From contig NZ_JBHSAP010000003.1 of assembly GCF_042650125.1 (NCBI RefSeq), positions 49,212 to 113,211 of the forward strand: a stretch of DNA of 64,000 bases. The letters are read 5' to 3'. Position numbers and translations under genes: made by a program. The DNA is from Salinithrix halophila. Its GTDB lineage: Bacteria; Bacillota; Bacilli; Thermoactinomycetales; DSM-45169. The notes under the pieces were generated by a model. The model had not been told where the DNA came from, ran no database searches, and saw only the letters and a program-made list of their open reading frames with translations. This document shows, piece by piece, positions 24,710 through 34,706 of this stretch (within the stretch, counting starts at the first letter, position 1; each line of letters begins with the position of its first letter).

Positions 24710-25189
24710 TCAATCCAACCTTCGTTTAATCCGTTCCAACTGGGCATCCAGGGACTCAAGAAAATCGTCGTCCACCAGGAGCGGCCTCTTTTTTCCCCGA
24801 ATCTCATAGATATAAGGAAGGTCGTAGGCCCGCTTGACTTCGGCCAGATCAAAGGTCTCTTCTTTCCCCCGGGAACGGATCGTTAATGCGTTCGGATAAA
24901 GCGTATATCGGAGCCGGAAAATCCCGAGGTAAACTGCTGGGACGGCGGCCATTACCAAGGCTCCCCAGACGAGAAGCGTCAATACAAAAGAAGCGGATCG
25001 CAGTTGAAAAAAGGGGATCATGGCAAAGAAACCCGCCAGAAAGACGACAACTTCAGCCAGGCGTTGCACCTTATCTTTCCGATAAAGCAAAATCTTATAG
25101 GAAACAACTTCGTCATGAATCGGCTGGTCAGTCAAATCATCGACCCCTTTGTTCACGGGGAACCAGTCGAAAAAACCCAAGTTTATCAT
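24710..25189 (-). CDS. membrane protein with PH-like C-terminal part
   Basis: This 159-residue protein has two adjacent hydrophobic helices at about residues 45-85. A soluble C-terminal portion (RYTLYPNALTIRSRGKEETFDLAEVKRAYDLP) resembles bacterial PH domains of the YdbT/bPH_2 kind. The ribosome site before ATG 25189 is weak. It is transcribed just ahead of alr and coupled to it. Function is unknown. Confidence 0.65.
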   Translation of the reverse strand: MINLGFFDWFPVNKGVDDLTDQPIHDEVVSYKILLYRKDKVQRLAEVVVFLAGFFAMIPFFQLRSASFVLTLLVWGALVMAAVPAVYLGIFRLRYTLYPNALTIRSRGKEETFDLAEVKRAYDLPYIYEIRGKKRPLLVDDDFLESLDAQLERIKRRLD

Positions 25190-25232
25190 ACAACGGATTC
25201 CCTCGTATTTGCAAATGATGGAAAATGATGGT

Positions 25233-26288
25233 TTATCCTATTGCGTACCGAAGAGCACGTCCGGTACGGCTGGATTCCATCGCCCGCTCAATCACTCGGA
25301 TGACACGGGTAGCCTCGCCAGCAGTAACCGGAACGGGAGCCCCGTGGGTGAGTGCATCCCGAATCTGCCGATAATACTCCTCGTAGCAACCCCTTAGGGT
25401 AGGGACGGTTTCGATTACCGTCTCTCCATGGCGATCCAGTGTCAGCTGCCCATAATTGCAGGGATCATCTTCACCCCAGCCTGCATCCCCAGGCTTGGCT
25501 CCTTGTTTCAACGCTTCCTCCTGACCATCGAGGCCGTATTTTATAAAGCTGCCCTTAGAACCGTGTACTTCGAACCGGGGCCCCGCTCCTTTCACGATCG
25601 AACTTGAGCGCAGATCCACACGCCGATAGTCCCCGTATCCTAGAACGAGATGAAAATAATCAGGGGCGCCTGCTCCATCACGCTGGATCAGAACATCCCC
25701 CCACACGGTGTCCGGTTCTCCAAAAAGGTGTAGCGCCTGATCAATCAGGTGGGACCCGAGATCAAAGAGGGTACCTGCCCCCTCCCCGGCCGTTTCCCGC
25801 CAACGATCCCGTACGAGGGGACGATAACGATGGTAATGGGTTTTCCAGGTGTGCACCTCACCGAGATGTCCTTGTTCCATGCAGGACTTAATGGTAAGAA
25901 AATCATTGTCCCAGCGCCGGTTATGATAAACACTTAATGCCAACCCTTTTTCCTCAGCGATCCGGGCCAGCTCTTCCCCTTCCTCCGAATGGATCGTGAA
26001 GGGTTTTTCCACGACAGCATGCTTTCCTGCCTGAAGAGCCTCTTTGGCCAGAGGATAATGAAGGGTATTCGGAGTGGCGATTACCACCAGATCAATGTCC
26101 GGATCCATGATCAGGTCCTTCGGTTCCTCCGTCACCGACACCTGCGGCCAGTCTCTCCTCACCTCTTCTCGCCGACTCGTCACCACTTTGGTCACCTGCA
26201 GTCCTTCTGTCGCCCCGATAATCGGAGCATGGAACACTTTCCCCGACAGTCCGTATCCGATGATACCCACTTTGATATCTTTTCTCAC
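25233..26288 (-). CDS. Gfo/Idh/MocA family oxidoreductase
   Basis: The 351-residue protein has an N-terminal Rossmann fold (VGIIGYGLSGKVFHAP), the EKPFTIH motif with the catalytic Lys near residue 95, and FDLGSHLIDQALHLFG in the C-terminal substrate domain. It is an NAD(P)-dependent dehydrogenase, probably for a sugar or inositol-type substrate that cannot be specified. Start is GTG after GGAGGAGGCG. Confidence 0.88.
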   Translation of the reverse strand: MRKDIKVGIIGYGLSGKVFHAPIIGATEGLQVTKVVTSRREEVRRDWPQVSVTEEPKDLIMDPDIDLVVIATPNTLHYPLAKEALQAGKHAVVEKPFTIHSEEGEELARIAEEKGLALSVYHNRRWDNDFLTIKSCMEQGHLGEVHTWKTHYHRYRPLVRDRWRETAGEGAGTLFDLGSHLIDQALHLFGEPDTVWGDVLIQRDGAGAPDYFHLVLGYGDYRRVDLRSSSIVKGAGPRFEVHGSKGSFIKYGLDGQEEALKQGAKPGDAGWGEDDPCNYGQLTLDRHGETVIETVPTLRGCYEEYYRQIRDALTHGAPVPVTAGEATRVIRVIERAMESSRTGRALRYAIG

Positions 26289-26373
26289 CCAGTCGCCTCC
26301 TCCTAAGGATCCATGAAAGGGTTAATACTTCTATCCTACCATGGGATGGGGAGCGGATAAACGGACGAACAAA

Positions 26374-26402
26374 AACAAAAAAACCGCCAACGATGGGCGG
26401 GT
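26374..26402 (-). terminator. terminator after ydcC
   Basis: On the minus strand, CCGCCC-ATCGTT-GGCGGT is followed by a long T-run, immediately after the ydcC stop. Confidence 0.75.
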
Positions 26403-26404
26403 GA

Positions 26405-27433
26405 TTATTTGGAATCCTGGCCGTACACGGATTGGGCGAGTTTGATCATTTCCTTTTCCTGTAGGGCACCGTACAGATCGAAGTCCGTCCCTTCATAGGT
26501 CCAGGAGAGACGTTTTTTTCCGTCCATTTCCAACAGGACACCCATTGTATAGCCGAGATCGATGGGCTTCCCGTAGACCTGTATGCTCGTTTCTATTGCT
26601 TCCGGATTCCGTTGCGTCAAAGTAAAGGGCTTCTTCCCCTTGTAGCGCATGATCACTGTCTTCCCTCTCGGTGTATCGACCGTCTTCTCCTCCGCCAGTT
26701 TGCTGCCTTCGGGAATCCATTCCGGGGTCAAGACGCGAACAGCGTCTTTCTTTTTCCCAGCAGCTTTTTTCTCTGCTAAGGTTGGGACGCTCCGACCAGC
26801 CAGCCCGATCATATTTCTTTCCATGTCGAATGCGTCTTTATCAAAGGAAGGATCCGCTTCAAATTGATCAAAAAGGACTTCCACCATCAATTTTTGTTCG
26901 TCGTTGAGAACTTCCACCTTTTGTGGATTGTAGTCGTCATCCATCCAGATTCGTTGGACCTTTAGGGATTGGTTTTGCGGATAGTTGGCAGCCACTTCAA
27001 ACTGGAGGCTTTTTTCGCTGGTGGTCAGTTTGCGAGCGGAATCATCGATAATACTTTCCAACAAGGACTGGTAGAGATAAACCTGCCCGCTGTTTTCCGG
27101 CCAATCACTCTGAAAACGGAAACTCTTTTCTAAGTGAGGGGTGAGAACATAAACCCCCTCATCGTTCCGGAGCAGGATCTGGGTGATGTCTTTTTTGGTA
27201 TTTTTCAGGGAGACCCGATAGAAATGAGGTTTTTTAAACCAGACCTCCACTTCATAGGCCTGAGGAGTCTTGCCTGTATGGATCGTCATTTTTCCCTTGC
27301 TTTTGTAGCTTTCCAGTTTTTCCGACCGTTTGGAGAGGTCACTCACGACTTCTTCGGGACTCTTCTCCCCGCACCCGGAGATAAAGGCGAAGATACCCAA
27401 AATGACAACGAAAACCCATGCAATCCGACGCAT
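26405..27433 (-). CDS. ydcC: YdcC-like LolA-fold lipoprotein
   Basis: This 342-residue lipoprotein has the lipobox ISGC after a short signal peptide (Cys near residue 21). A LolA/LppX-like outer sheet domain covers about 25-220, and a C-terminal DUF4367-like part has VRVLTPEWIPEGSKLAEE and FTLTQRN. Bacillus YdcC is expressed in sporulation; the exact role is not known. ATG 27433 follows AAAGGG at eight bases. It lies just downstream of nnr, as in Bacillus neighbourhoods. Confidence 0.85.
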   Translation of the reverse strand: MRRIAWVFVVILGIFAFISGCGEKSPEEVVSDLSKRSEKLESYKSKGKMTIHTGKTPQAYEVEVWFKKPHFYRVSLKNTKKDITQILLRNDEGVYVLTPHLEKSFRFQSDWPENSGQVYLYQSLLESIIDDSARKLTTSEKSLQFEVAANYPQNQSLKVQRIWMDDDYNPQKVEVLNDEQKLMVEVLFDQFEADPSFDKDAFDMERNMIGLAGRSVPTLAEKKAAGKKKDAVRVLTPEWIPEGSKLAEEKTVDTPRGKTVIMRYKGKKPFTLTQRNPEAIETSIQVYGKPIDLGYTMGVLLEMDGKKRLSWTYEGTDFDLYGALQEKEMIKLAQSVYGQDSK

Positions 27434-27518
27434 TTCATCAACCCTTTCTCCGACGGAGCAACAGCACTCTGATGCTGTTGATTTCCCGGGAAATGTGTCG
27501 GTCAGGGCACGGGCGCGA

Positions 27519-29054
27519 TCAGTGAACCTGATGGATTGCATCACCGATGCGGGCGATCACATCGGTAGCAATAGTGCTATGGGCGGATGCCTTGACTGCC
27601 AACTGACCGGCTTCGCCATGGAGCCAAACGGCGGCGGAGGCAGCATCTGTCGGCGGAATCCCCTGAACCAGCAGAGCACCGAGGATCCCCGTCAAAACGT
27701 CACCGGAACCGGCTTTCGCCAAAGCGGGACTTCCCGTCGTATTCACCCTCTGGGAACCGTCGGGGGAGGCGATGATCGTATAGGTCCCCTTTAGCACCAC
27801 CGTCACCTGATGAGCTTCTGCCCACTCCCGAGCAACCCGCTGTCGGGAAGCCTCCACCGACTTTACCGAAGAGCCCACCAGACGGGCCATCTCTCCCGGA
27901 TGGGGAGTAACCACAGTCGGGTGATTCCTTCCTTTCAATACCGAGGGGTCTTCGGCTAGAATGTTGAGGGCGTCGGCATCCAGTACCAAAGGTCGTTCCG
28001 TTTTCAACAGCTTTTGGAGCCACTCCCGTTCCCCTTCAAAACGTCCCAGTCCGGGACCGACAGCAATCGCTTGAAAACGTTTTACCCTTTGTTCCCAGTC
28101 TGGGGGGAATTCAGCCGTAAAGCCGCCTTCTCCCCGATCCGGCCAACCCCAAACCAGTGCCTCAGTTACCCGGGAAGCCATCACCTTCTCCTGGCCGATC
28201 GGTACACCTAGGGTCACCATGCCAGCACCGGTCCGATAGGCCGCTGCTTCACTCATGGCCGCCGCCCCCAACATCCCCTGGGCGCCTCCAAGGATGAGCA
28301 GATGCCCGTAAGAACCTTTGTGGGACCATTTGGACCGCGGGGAAAGATGCTTCCCCCACATCGCCGGATCATTCAGGAGAGCTGCAGCCGGTCGTCTACC
28401 CGCCACCGCAGGGGGGATACCGATATCCGCAATCACCAGTTCCCCGGCGTATTCCGCTGCTGGGCGCAGGTAATGGCACCACTTGGGGCCCGCAAATGTG
28501 ACGGTGACATCTGCCCGTACCGCCTCAGATGAGATAGCCCCAGTGTCCGACTGCACTCCGCTCGGCACATCGACAGCAAGAACCAGACCGGAATGCTCTT
28601 GGTTGATTCGCTCCACCAACTCCCGGTAGGGGGAGCGAAGATCCCCTTTGACCCCTGTTCCCAATAGAGCATCCACCACGGCATCTGCCCGGCGGAGGGA
28701 TTCAGACAGTTCCTCTCCACGACCGGAACTCCAACGTTCCATTTGAAGATCGAGATTAGAACAGACCCGGTGGAATAAACGGGCCTCAGGCGACATCTTC
28801 TCCTCGTTTCCCGCCATCCACACCGTGACCTTCCAACCCGCCGAGGACAACAGCCGGGCGATGACAAAGCCGTCCCCTCCGTTATTACCGGACCCGGCCA
28901 CCACTACCGCTGACTGCTCCCCAGGCAAACGTCTCAACAACTCTTCAGCCGCCGCCCGACCTGCGTTTTCCATCAGGACCGAACCGGGAATGCCCACCTG
29001 CTCAATGGCATACCGGTCCAGATCGCGCATTTCCTGTGCAGTGTAGAGATACAA
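27519..29054 (-). CDS. nnr: bifunctional NAD(P)HX epimerase/dehydratase
   Basis: The 511-residue protein repairs hydrated NAD(P)H. The N-terminal NnrE epimerase domain (1-215) has GSGNNGGDGFVIARLL. The C-terminal ribokinase-like NnrD dehydratase domain (from about 225) has HPGEMARL and AKAGSGDVLTGILGALL. The TTG start has GGGAGG at eight bases. It sits between acpS and ydcC; the gap to acpS is 84 bases. Confidence 0.95.
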   Translation of the reverse strand: MYLYTAQEMRDLDRYAIEQVGIPGSVLMENAGRAAAEELLRRLPGEQSAVVVAGSGNNGGDGFVIARLLSSAGWKVTVWMAGNEEKMSPEARLFHRVCSNLDLQMERWSSGRGEELSESLRRADAVVDALLGTGVKGDLRSPYRELVERINQEHSGLVLAVDVPSGVQSDTGAISSEAVRADVTVTFAGPKWCHYLRPAAEYAGELVIADIGIPPAVAGRRPAAALLNDPAMWGKHLSPRSKWSHKGSYGHLLILGGAQGMLGAAAMSEAAAYRTGAGMVTLGVPIGQEKVMASRVTEALVWGWPDRGEGGFTAEFPPDWEQRVKRFQAIAVGPGLGRFEGEREWLQKLLKTERPLVLDADALNILAEDPSVLKGRNHPTVVTPHPGEMARLVGSSVKSVEASRQRVAREWAEAHQVTVVLKGTYTIIASPDGSQRVNTTGSPALAKAGSGDVLTGILGALLVQGIPPTDAASAAVWLHGEAGQLAVKASAHSTIATDVIARIGDAIHQVH

Positions 29055-29138
29055 AGGATGTCCCTCCCAACCGCGTTACCATATTTATGTCTCCCCCTGT
29101 CCGGTTATGCAGACAAGAATGACAGGCGTTGCCGGTTC

Positions 29139-29513
29139 TCAGGATTGTTCGATCACGGCAAATGCGGCAGCTGTGTCCCGGCTGTGAGTAATGGATAGAT
29201 GGACCTTCACTCCAGCTCCGTATCCGAGGGCGTCCGATCCCTTTTTCGACAGCCATACCGTCGGTCGTCCTCCCGCCTCGGTCTCGATACGGATATCTTT
29301 AAAAGAGAGCAGGGAGCCGATCCCACACCCCGCCGCTTTAGCGATGGCCTCCTTGGCTGCGAAACGTCCAGCCGACCACTCCAGGCGACGCTTTTCTTCC
29401 TGTGGGATTTCCGCTACCTCCTCTTCCGTCAGAATCCGCCTCGTCAGGCGCTCCACCCCTATTTGTTTAACCCGATGCATCTCCACAAGGTCTGTTCCAA
29501 CCCCGATAATCAA
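29139..29513 (-). CDS. acpS: holo-[acyl-carrier-protein] synthase
   Basis: The 124-residue AcpS-type phosphopantetheinyl transferase has the magnesium-binding GVGTDLVEM at the N-terminus, WSAGRFAAKEAIAKA near residue 46-60, and the C-terminal HLSITHSRDTAAAF. It attaches 4'-phosphopantetheine to ACP for fatty acid synthesis. TTG 29513 follows GGAGGTGAAGCGG. Confidence 0.95.
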   Translation of the reverse strand: MIIGVGTDLVEMHRVKQIGVERLTRRILTEEEVAEIPQEEKRRLEWSAGRFAAKEAIAKAAGCGIGSLLSFKDIRIETEAGGRPTVWLSKKGSDALGYGAGVKVHLSITHSRDTAAAFAVIEQS

Positions 29514-29569
29514 ACCGCTTCACCTCCAACGGGTTCTCATAGCTGCCTGTTTTAAGTGGAATACCATCC

Positions 29570-30685
29570 TCACTTCACATCCCAGCGAAAGGTGACTGTA
29601 GCTACTAGGAAAGCGACGATGAGCCAGGCAGCTAATACCGACGTAGGCAGCCAAAGCTGGACGAGAGTGGCTCCTTCGTTCATCACCCCGCGCAGGGAAT
29701 CGGTTAGGTATCCGATCGGGATCGCCTTCACCACTGGCTGCAAAAGACCCGGCAAATCTCGAACAGGAAAGAAAATCCCCCCGACGAAAATCATGGGGAA
29801 AGAGATCAGACCGGCAATTGGGGCTGCACTTTCCGGGGTACGGGCCAGGCTGGCGATAATGAAACCAATCGACATAAAAGTGAGTGTACCGAGGAGGATC
29901 ATCCCCAAAAGGAGAAGCCAGGAACCATAGACTTGGACATTGTAGACGAAATATGCCACCAAGAGAACAACCACAGCCTGTAAGGTGTTCAGCAACACCC
30001 GGGCAGTGATCTGTCCGGCGATAAATGTCGAACTCTTCAACGGGGTTCCCTGCATCCGCCGCAGAATGCCGCGCTCCCTCCAGGAAGCGATCGTGGCCGC
30101 CACCCCGTTCAGATTGTTACTCATAATCATGAGGGAGAGAATCCCCGGTACCAGGAAATCAATCGTACGCAAGGGCCGGGTTTGCACGTCCAACTCCTGG
30201 GTCGTCACCGCAGGGCGAAAACCGACCGCCTCTTTATTCAGCTTGTCTACCGCTTGCCCGACCACCGTCGTCCCCACCTGAGAAACCGTGGGATTGCTCT
30301 TGTCCAGATACAGGCGAACTGCATCGGTTGGGGAGGACCCTTTGTCTGCGTCTGCCCTGGAAAGAGCCTCACCCATCCCTTTTTTCAACCGAACCAGGAT
30401 ATCAGCGTCCCCTTTTTTCAAAGAGGCCAAACCAGACGGAGCATCCGTTCGGTTCACCTTGACCCCCGCAGTTTTGGAAAGCTCTTCCGTCAGGTCCCGG
30501 GAAGCATCGCTTCCATCTTCGTCTGCCACTGCCACCGTCAAGGAAAATTGCGTCCCGCCGTTTCCCATGAAGGTGCCCAGAGCCAGCATCATGAAGATCG
30601 GCAAAAATAAGGACCAGATGACGGTATTTTTGTTACGGGCAAACAACAGCAGTTGAGCCCATGTCAATCGCCAGTATGCTTTCAT
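29570..30685 (-). CDS. ABC-2 type transporter permease
   Basis: The 371-residue protein has one N-terminal helix and a large extracytoplasmic domain (about 40-165). Five C-terminal helices include the ABC-2 signature region near RTPESAAPIAGLISFPMIFVGG. It partners with the ATPase whose stop overlaps its start by four bases (ATGA). Substrate is unknown; relatives export antibiotics, lipids or sodium. Confidence 0.88.
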   Translation of the reverse strand: MKAYWRLTWAQLLLFARNKNTVIWSLFLPIFMMLALGTFMGNGGTQFSLTVAVADEDGSDASRDLTEELSKTAGVKVNRTDAPSGLASLKKGDADILVRLKKGMGEALSRADADKGSSPTDAVRLYLDKSNPTVSQVGTTVVGQAVDKLNKEAVGFRPAVTTQELDVQTRPLRTIDFLVPGILSLMIMSNNLNGVAATIASWRERGILRRMQGTPLKSSTFIAGQITARVLLNTLQAVVVLLVAYFVYNVQVYGSWLLLLGMILLGTLTFMSIGFIIASLARTPESAAPIAGLISFPMIFVGGIFFPVRDLPGLLQPVVKAIPIGYLTDSLRGVMNEGATLVQLWLPTSVLAAWLIVAFLVATVTFRWDVK

Positions 30686-31596
30686 GCCTCCGTCAACCTC
30701 TTTCCCGTTCGGGTGAGAAACACGTCTTCCAATGTGGAGGTTCGAGTCCGCAATCCGGAAAGGGTGAACCCTTTCTCATCGGCCAGCGGAATCAGGCCGC
30801 GCAGGGTTCCCTGGAGATCATCGGTGAGAAGCATCACCGCACCGTCCTCCCCCCTTTTCACTTCCTTGACGCCGGCGAGATTTTGGTAGGTCACACTCAC
30901 GTCCTCCTGCCCAGGCACGAATTCCACCACACTATCCGAAGCCAGTCCCCGGATCAATCCCGCCGGGGTATCCAGCGCAATCACCCGACCGGCGTCCATG
31001 ATCGCCACCCGATCACAAAGTTGCTCCGCCTCCTCCATATAATGAGTGGAGAGAAAGACGGTGCGTCCCTCGTTCCTTAAGCGCAAGATGATCTCCCAAA
31101 GGCTTCGTCGCGCCTTTGGGTCCAGTCCGGTGGTCGGTTCATCGAGGAAAATCACCTTCGGGTCATGTACGACTGCGATGGCAATGGCCAGGCGCTGCCT
31201 CTGTCCTCCGGAAAGGTGTTTAACCAGGGTTTTTCGCTTTTCTTCCAGAGCGAAGGAAGTGAGCAACTCGGACAAGGAACGCATGTCCCTGTAAAAGCTC
31301 CCATATAATAGGATGATTTCCTCCACCGTTAAATGATCGAAGAGTGCGGTGGACTGAAGTTGGATGCCGATCAAACCTTTCACCCGGTTCCGCTCCCGGA
31401 TCCCATCATACCCGCCGACACACACTTCGCCCCCATCGGGTATGCGAAGGCCTTCCACCATCTCCATCGTCGTCGTCTTACCGGCGCCATTGGGGCCCAA
31501 TAAGCCGAAAATCTCCCCCTTTGCTACTCGGAAAGAGACACCATCAACCACCCGCTCGCCGCCATAGATCTTCACCAGGTTATGTACATCAATCAT
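30682..31596 (-). CDS. ABC transporter ATP-binding protein
   Basis: The 304-residue protein has Walker A GPNGAGKTTT near residue 41, signature LSGGQRQR near 136, Walker B VIFLDEPTTGLD and the H-loop STHYMEE. The C-terminal extension matches multidrug-type ABC-2 ATPases. ATG 31596 was chosen because GGAGG is five bases upstream. It forms a two-gene exporter with the following permease. Confidence 0.92.
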   Translation of the reverse strand: MIDVHNLVKIYGGERVVDGVSFRVAKGEIFGLLGPNGAGKTTTMEMVEGLRIPDGGEVCVGGYDGIRERNRVKGLIGIQLQSTALFDHLTVEEIILLYGSFYRDMRSLSELLTSFALEEKRKTLVKHLSGGQRQRLAIAIAVVHDPKVIFLDEPTTGLDPKARRSLWEIILRLRNEGRTVFLSTHYMEEAEQLCDRVAIMDAGRVIALDTPAGLIRGLASDSVVEFVPGQEDVSVTYQNLAGVKEVKRGEDGAVMLLTDDLQGTLRGLIPLADEKGFTLSGLRTRTSTLEDVFLTRTGKRLTEA

Positions 31597-31737
31597 CTTA
31601 TCCTCCAGACCGGGGCCGGCCATGCAGCCCGTGTTCTTCTATTCACCTGCTTCCCCCTTTCCCCCGCATGAGAATGAAGATGGAAATGGAGGCGAAAAAG
31701 GGTACCCCAGGCTCCATGACGCACCGGCGGCACCCCG

Positions 31738-32163
31738 TCAATCCAGTAGTTGGCGATACGGCGAAAGATCGATCTGTTTTCGTTTCAGGGTTTTGACCAG
31801 CCACTTGTGATCCCGCTTCGGCGTAGCTAGGATATAGCCCCGAACGATCAGATCCTCCCTTATCCGCTGTGCATTCTCTTTCACTGCCAGCTCGCCGATC
31901 TTGCCGGCAATCGTCCGTTTCGCCGTCTCCCGGAACAATTGGGGGACGGGCCGGACCAAATCATCCAGGAACTCTTGTTGCTCCTCGGACCACATATGCC
32001 GGGTTTCATTGATATAATGATCCTGCCAGTCTAACGCCGACTTTCCGTCTTCCTTTGGCATCCCCTTTAAAAACTTGCGGAACATAAAGTAGCCGCCTGT
32101 CGCAAAAAACCAAAGCATGAACAGAAACCAGGGAATCATCACCCATAAGATCCAGTCCGGCAT
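31738..32163 (-). CDS. membrane-anchored DUF2621-like protein
   Basis: The 141-residue protein has an N-terminal membrane helix (WILWVMIPWFLFMLWFFATGG) and a soluble helical domain. Features such as MWSEEQQEFLDDLVRPVPQLFR and GYILATPKRDHKWLVK resemble the Bacillus YneK/DUF2621 family as I recall it. Function is unknown. GAGGTGATGG precedes the ATG. Confidence 0.72.
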   Translation of the reverse strand: MPDWILWVMIPWFLFMLWFFATGGYFMFRKFLKGMPKEDGKSALDWQDHYINETRHMWSEEQQEFLDDLVRPVPQLFRETAKRTIAGKIGELAVKENAQRIREDLIVRGYILATPKRDHKWLVKTLKRKQIDLSPYRQLLD

Positions 32164-32385
32164 CCACCATCACCTCGAAATCGATCAGGATCACGGGGAT
32201 CCTTCTCCGCTTTCATCTCTGCCTCTATTGTAGCATGACTCGTTGTTCGACACTATCAAGCCGAAATTAAGGAGCTTTACACTGACAATGTGTTCATGGT
32301 TTGTTTACAATTGATTTAAAGTCTTTTGTTTCCAGAAGGGCGCCGATATGATATATATTGTAATCTGGGGGGGGAGTGCAATCCG

Positions 32386-34629
32386 ATGAATGTTCGATTA
32401 CGACGAAATATGAAACGATCCGGCCGTCTATTCTACAGGGCCATGATGACCAAAAAATGGTGGCTGCTCGTCCTGTCCACATCACTGCTCTTCATGATGG
32501 GCGGATGCGCCGCTGTCCTTATGACCACTGCCTACTATAATTTGGACAGCCTGAAGAACATGAAATTCGCCACCACCCTCTACGATCATAAGGGAAAACC
32601 CATCGTCCCTCTCGGAGACACCAAGAGAGATTATGTCTCCCTAAAGAAAATAAAATCCGCTGAGCTGATTGAAAAAGCCTTCATCTCCGTAGAAGACGAG
32701 CGCTTTTATCAACACAACGGAGCCGACCTGAAAGGCATCGCTCGCGCCTTAGCTGTTGATATCCTCACCTTCAGCCCAAAGGAAGGCGCCAGTACGATCA
32801 CCCAGCAAGTAGCCAGGAATGTCATCTTGAACGAAAATGAAAAAACGATGCTCCGGAAAGTAAATGAGATCGCCATCGCCTACAACCTGGAACGCAAATA
32901 CACGAAAAAGCAGATCCTGGAGTCTTATCTCAATTATATCTACTTGGGAAATGAAGTTCGCGGCATTCAGATGGCATCCAAGATCTACTTCGGCAAGGAC
33001 CTGACTAAAACCGAGTTAGAACCCTACGAAGCCGCACTGCTCGCAGGCTTACCCAAGGCCCCGGAGGGTTACAACCCCTATATCAACCCTGACCGGGCCA
33101 AACAACGGCGCAATGTCGTCCTTGCCAAGATGGCGGAAAAGAAGATCATTACCGAAGAAGAGAAAGAGAAATATCAGGAACGGGGTCTCGGCGTCAACAA
33201 AAAGTATTTACAAAAACACAAAGGCGATAACCGTTTCCAGGCATACAAGGATTATCTGATGAAGGAAGCGGAAGAACGATACGGCCTTGACGCTCAAAAG
33301 CTGGTGAATGGCGGTTACAAAGTCTACACGGGCATGAACAAAAAAGCCCAACTTTCCCTTGAGCAAGCTTTGCAAAATGATACCTTTTATCAGGGGCATG
33401 AGAAGCTGGATAGCGGTGCAACGATGGTCGACCCCAAAACCGGGCGGATCGCTGCCATCGGCGGAGGACGCCAGTACATGCGAGGCTTTGAAAACCGGGC
33501 GCTGGCCCATATCCAACCCGGATCATCGATCAAGCCATTGACCGTATATGGTCCCGCGGTCCAAGAAAAGGGGTACAACGAGAACTCTCCCGTTTCCGAC
33601 GCACCCTACACCTATCGTGGCTGGAGCCCGAAAAACATGGATCGTACCTACCATGGAACCCTTCCCCTAAAAGAGGTGGCCGCCAAGTCCCTCAATGTAG
33701 CAACGGCACGCCTATTGACACAAGTAGTGGGTGTCGACACAGCCTTCAGCTATGCTGAAAAATTGGGTCTCAATTTGGACGAAAGGGATAAATCCCCCGC
33801 TCCTCTAGCACTCGGCGGGCTAACCAAAGGGGTAAGCACCCTTCAGATGGCCCAGGCCTACTCTTCCTTCCCTAATAAAGGGAAATATACGGAAGCCCAC
33901 GCCATCAAAAAGATTGTCGATGCCGATGGAAACGTGGTGGAACCGAAAGAAGAAGTGGCGAAGAAGAAAAAGGTCTTCAGCCCCCAAGCTGCTTTCACCA
34001 TGAACAAAACCCTGAAACATGTCGTTACCAGCGGTTCCGGCAGGAACGCTCAACTGGCCGACGGGCGTGACATCGCCGGCAAAACAGGGACGACCCAAAA
34101 CAGCAGGGAAGCCTGGTTTGTCGGTTACAGTCAAGAATATGTGATGGCAACCGTGGTCTTTAACCAGAACGGAAGCGGGGTAGACTTGACCGGCGGTGAA
34201 TACCCCGCCCGTATCTTCCGTAAGGTGATGACCGACACCCTGAGGGGAACCAAGGTCAGCCGTTTCAAGGCCCCCGGTGGTGACGGCAGCTCCGGCGGCG
34301 GATGGAAACAGTTCTTCGGCGATGACGAACCGGAGCAGCCGGAAGAACCGGAGCAACAGGAACCGGAGCAATGGACGCCCCCGACAGAAGATCCCGGTAA
34401 CCAGGGCGACTCAAACCCCGGCAACCAAAACGGTAATCCTGGTAACCAGGACGGTAACCCTGACAACGGCGACCAGAGCGACCCCCCCGGCAATGATAAT
34501 CAAGGCGGTCCAGGTACCGATGACCAAGGCGGGGGTCCGGACCCTGGAAATCAAGACGGTAATGATGATCAAGGCAGTACCGGTGACCAGCTTCCTCCAC
34601 CTCCTGACACGGGAGAGGATGGAGGCTGA
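32386..34629 (+). CDS. class A penicillin-binding protein 1A
   Basis: The 747-residue protein is a bifunctional peptidoglycan synthase. It has an N-terminal membrane anchor (about 24-52), a GT51 glycosyltransferase with EDERFYQHNG and GASTITQQ, and a transpeptidase domain with SxxK in GSSIKPLT, SxN in SLN and KTGTT. The last 120 residues are low-complexity Gly/Asn/Asp/Gln/Pro, rich in PGNQ and DNG units. Similar Bacillus tails exist, but this one is long. ATG 32386 has GGGGGGAG at good spacing. Confidence 0.95.
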   Translation: MNVRLRRNMKRSGRLFYRAMMTKKWWLLVLSTSLLFMMGGCAAVLMTTAYYNLDSLKNMKFATTLYDHKGKPIVPLGDTKRDYVSLKKIKSAELIEKAFISVEDERFYQHNGADLKGIARALAVDILTFSPKEGASTITQQVARNVILNENEKTMLRKVNEIAIAYNLERKYTKKQILESYLNYIYLGNEVRGIQMASKIYFGKDLTKTELEPYEAALLAGLPKAPEGYNPYINPDRAKQRRNVVLAKMAEKKIITEEEKEKYQERGLGVNKKYLQKHKGDNRFQAYKDYLMKEAEERYGLDAQKLVNGGYKVYTGMNKKAQLSLEQALQNDTFYQGHEKLDSGATMVDPKTGRIAAIGGGRQYMRGFENRALAHIQPGSSIKPLTVYGPAVQEKGYNENSPVSDAPYTYRGWSPKNMDRTYHGTLPLKEVAAKSLNVATARLLTQVVGVDTAFSYAEKLGLNLDERDKSPAPLALGGLTKGVSTLQMAQAYSSFPNKGKYTEAHAIKKIVDADGNVVEPKEEVAKKKKVFSPQAAFTMNKTLKHVVTSGSGRNAQLADGRDIAGKTGTTQNSREAWFVGYSQEYVMATVVFNQNGSGVDLTGGEYPARIFRKVMTDTLRGTKVSRFKAPGGDGSSGGGWKQFFGDDEPEQPEEPEQQEPEQWTPPTEDPGNQGDSNPGNQNGNPGNQDGNPDNGDQSDPPGNDNQGGPGTDDQGGGPDPGNQDGNDDQGSTGDQLPPPPDTGEDGG

Positions 34630-34647
34630 CGCTTGACCTTTCGTCCG

Positions 34648-34688
34648 AAGCCCCTTCACGGCTGAATCGTGAAGGGGCTTCTTCTTTT
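34648..34688 (+). terminator. terminator after the PBP gene
   Basis: AAGCCCCTTCACG / CGTGAAGGGGCTT followed by CTTCTTTT. Confidence 0.85.
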
Positions 34689-34706
34689 GTCATCTACTAC
34701 CAAAGG

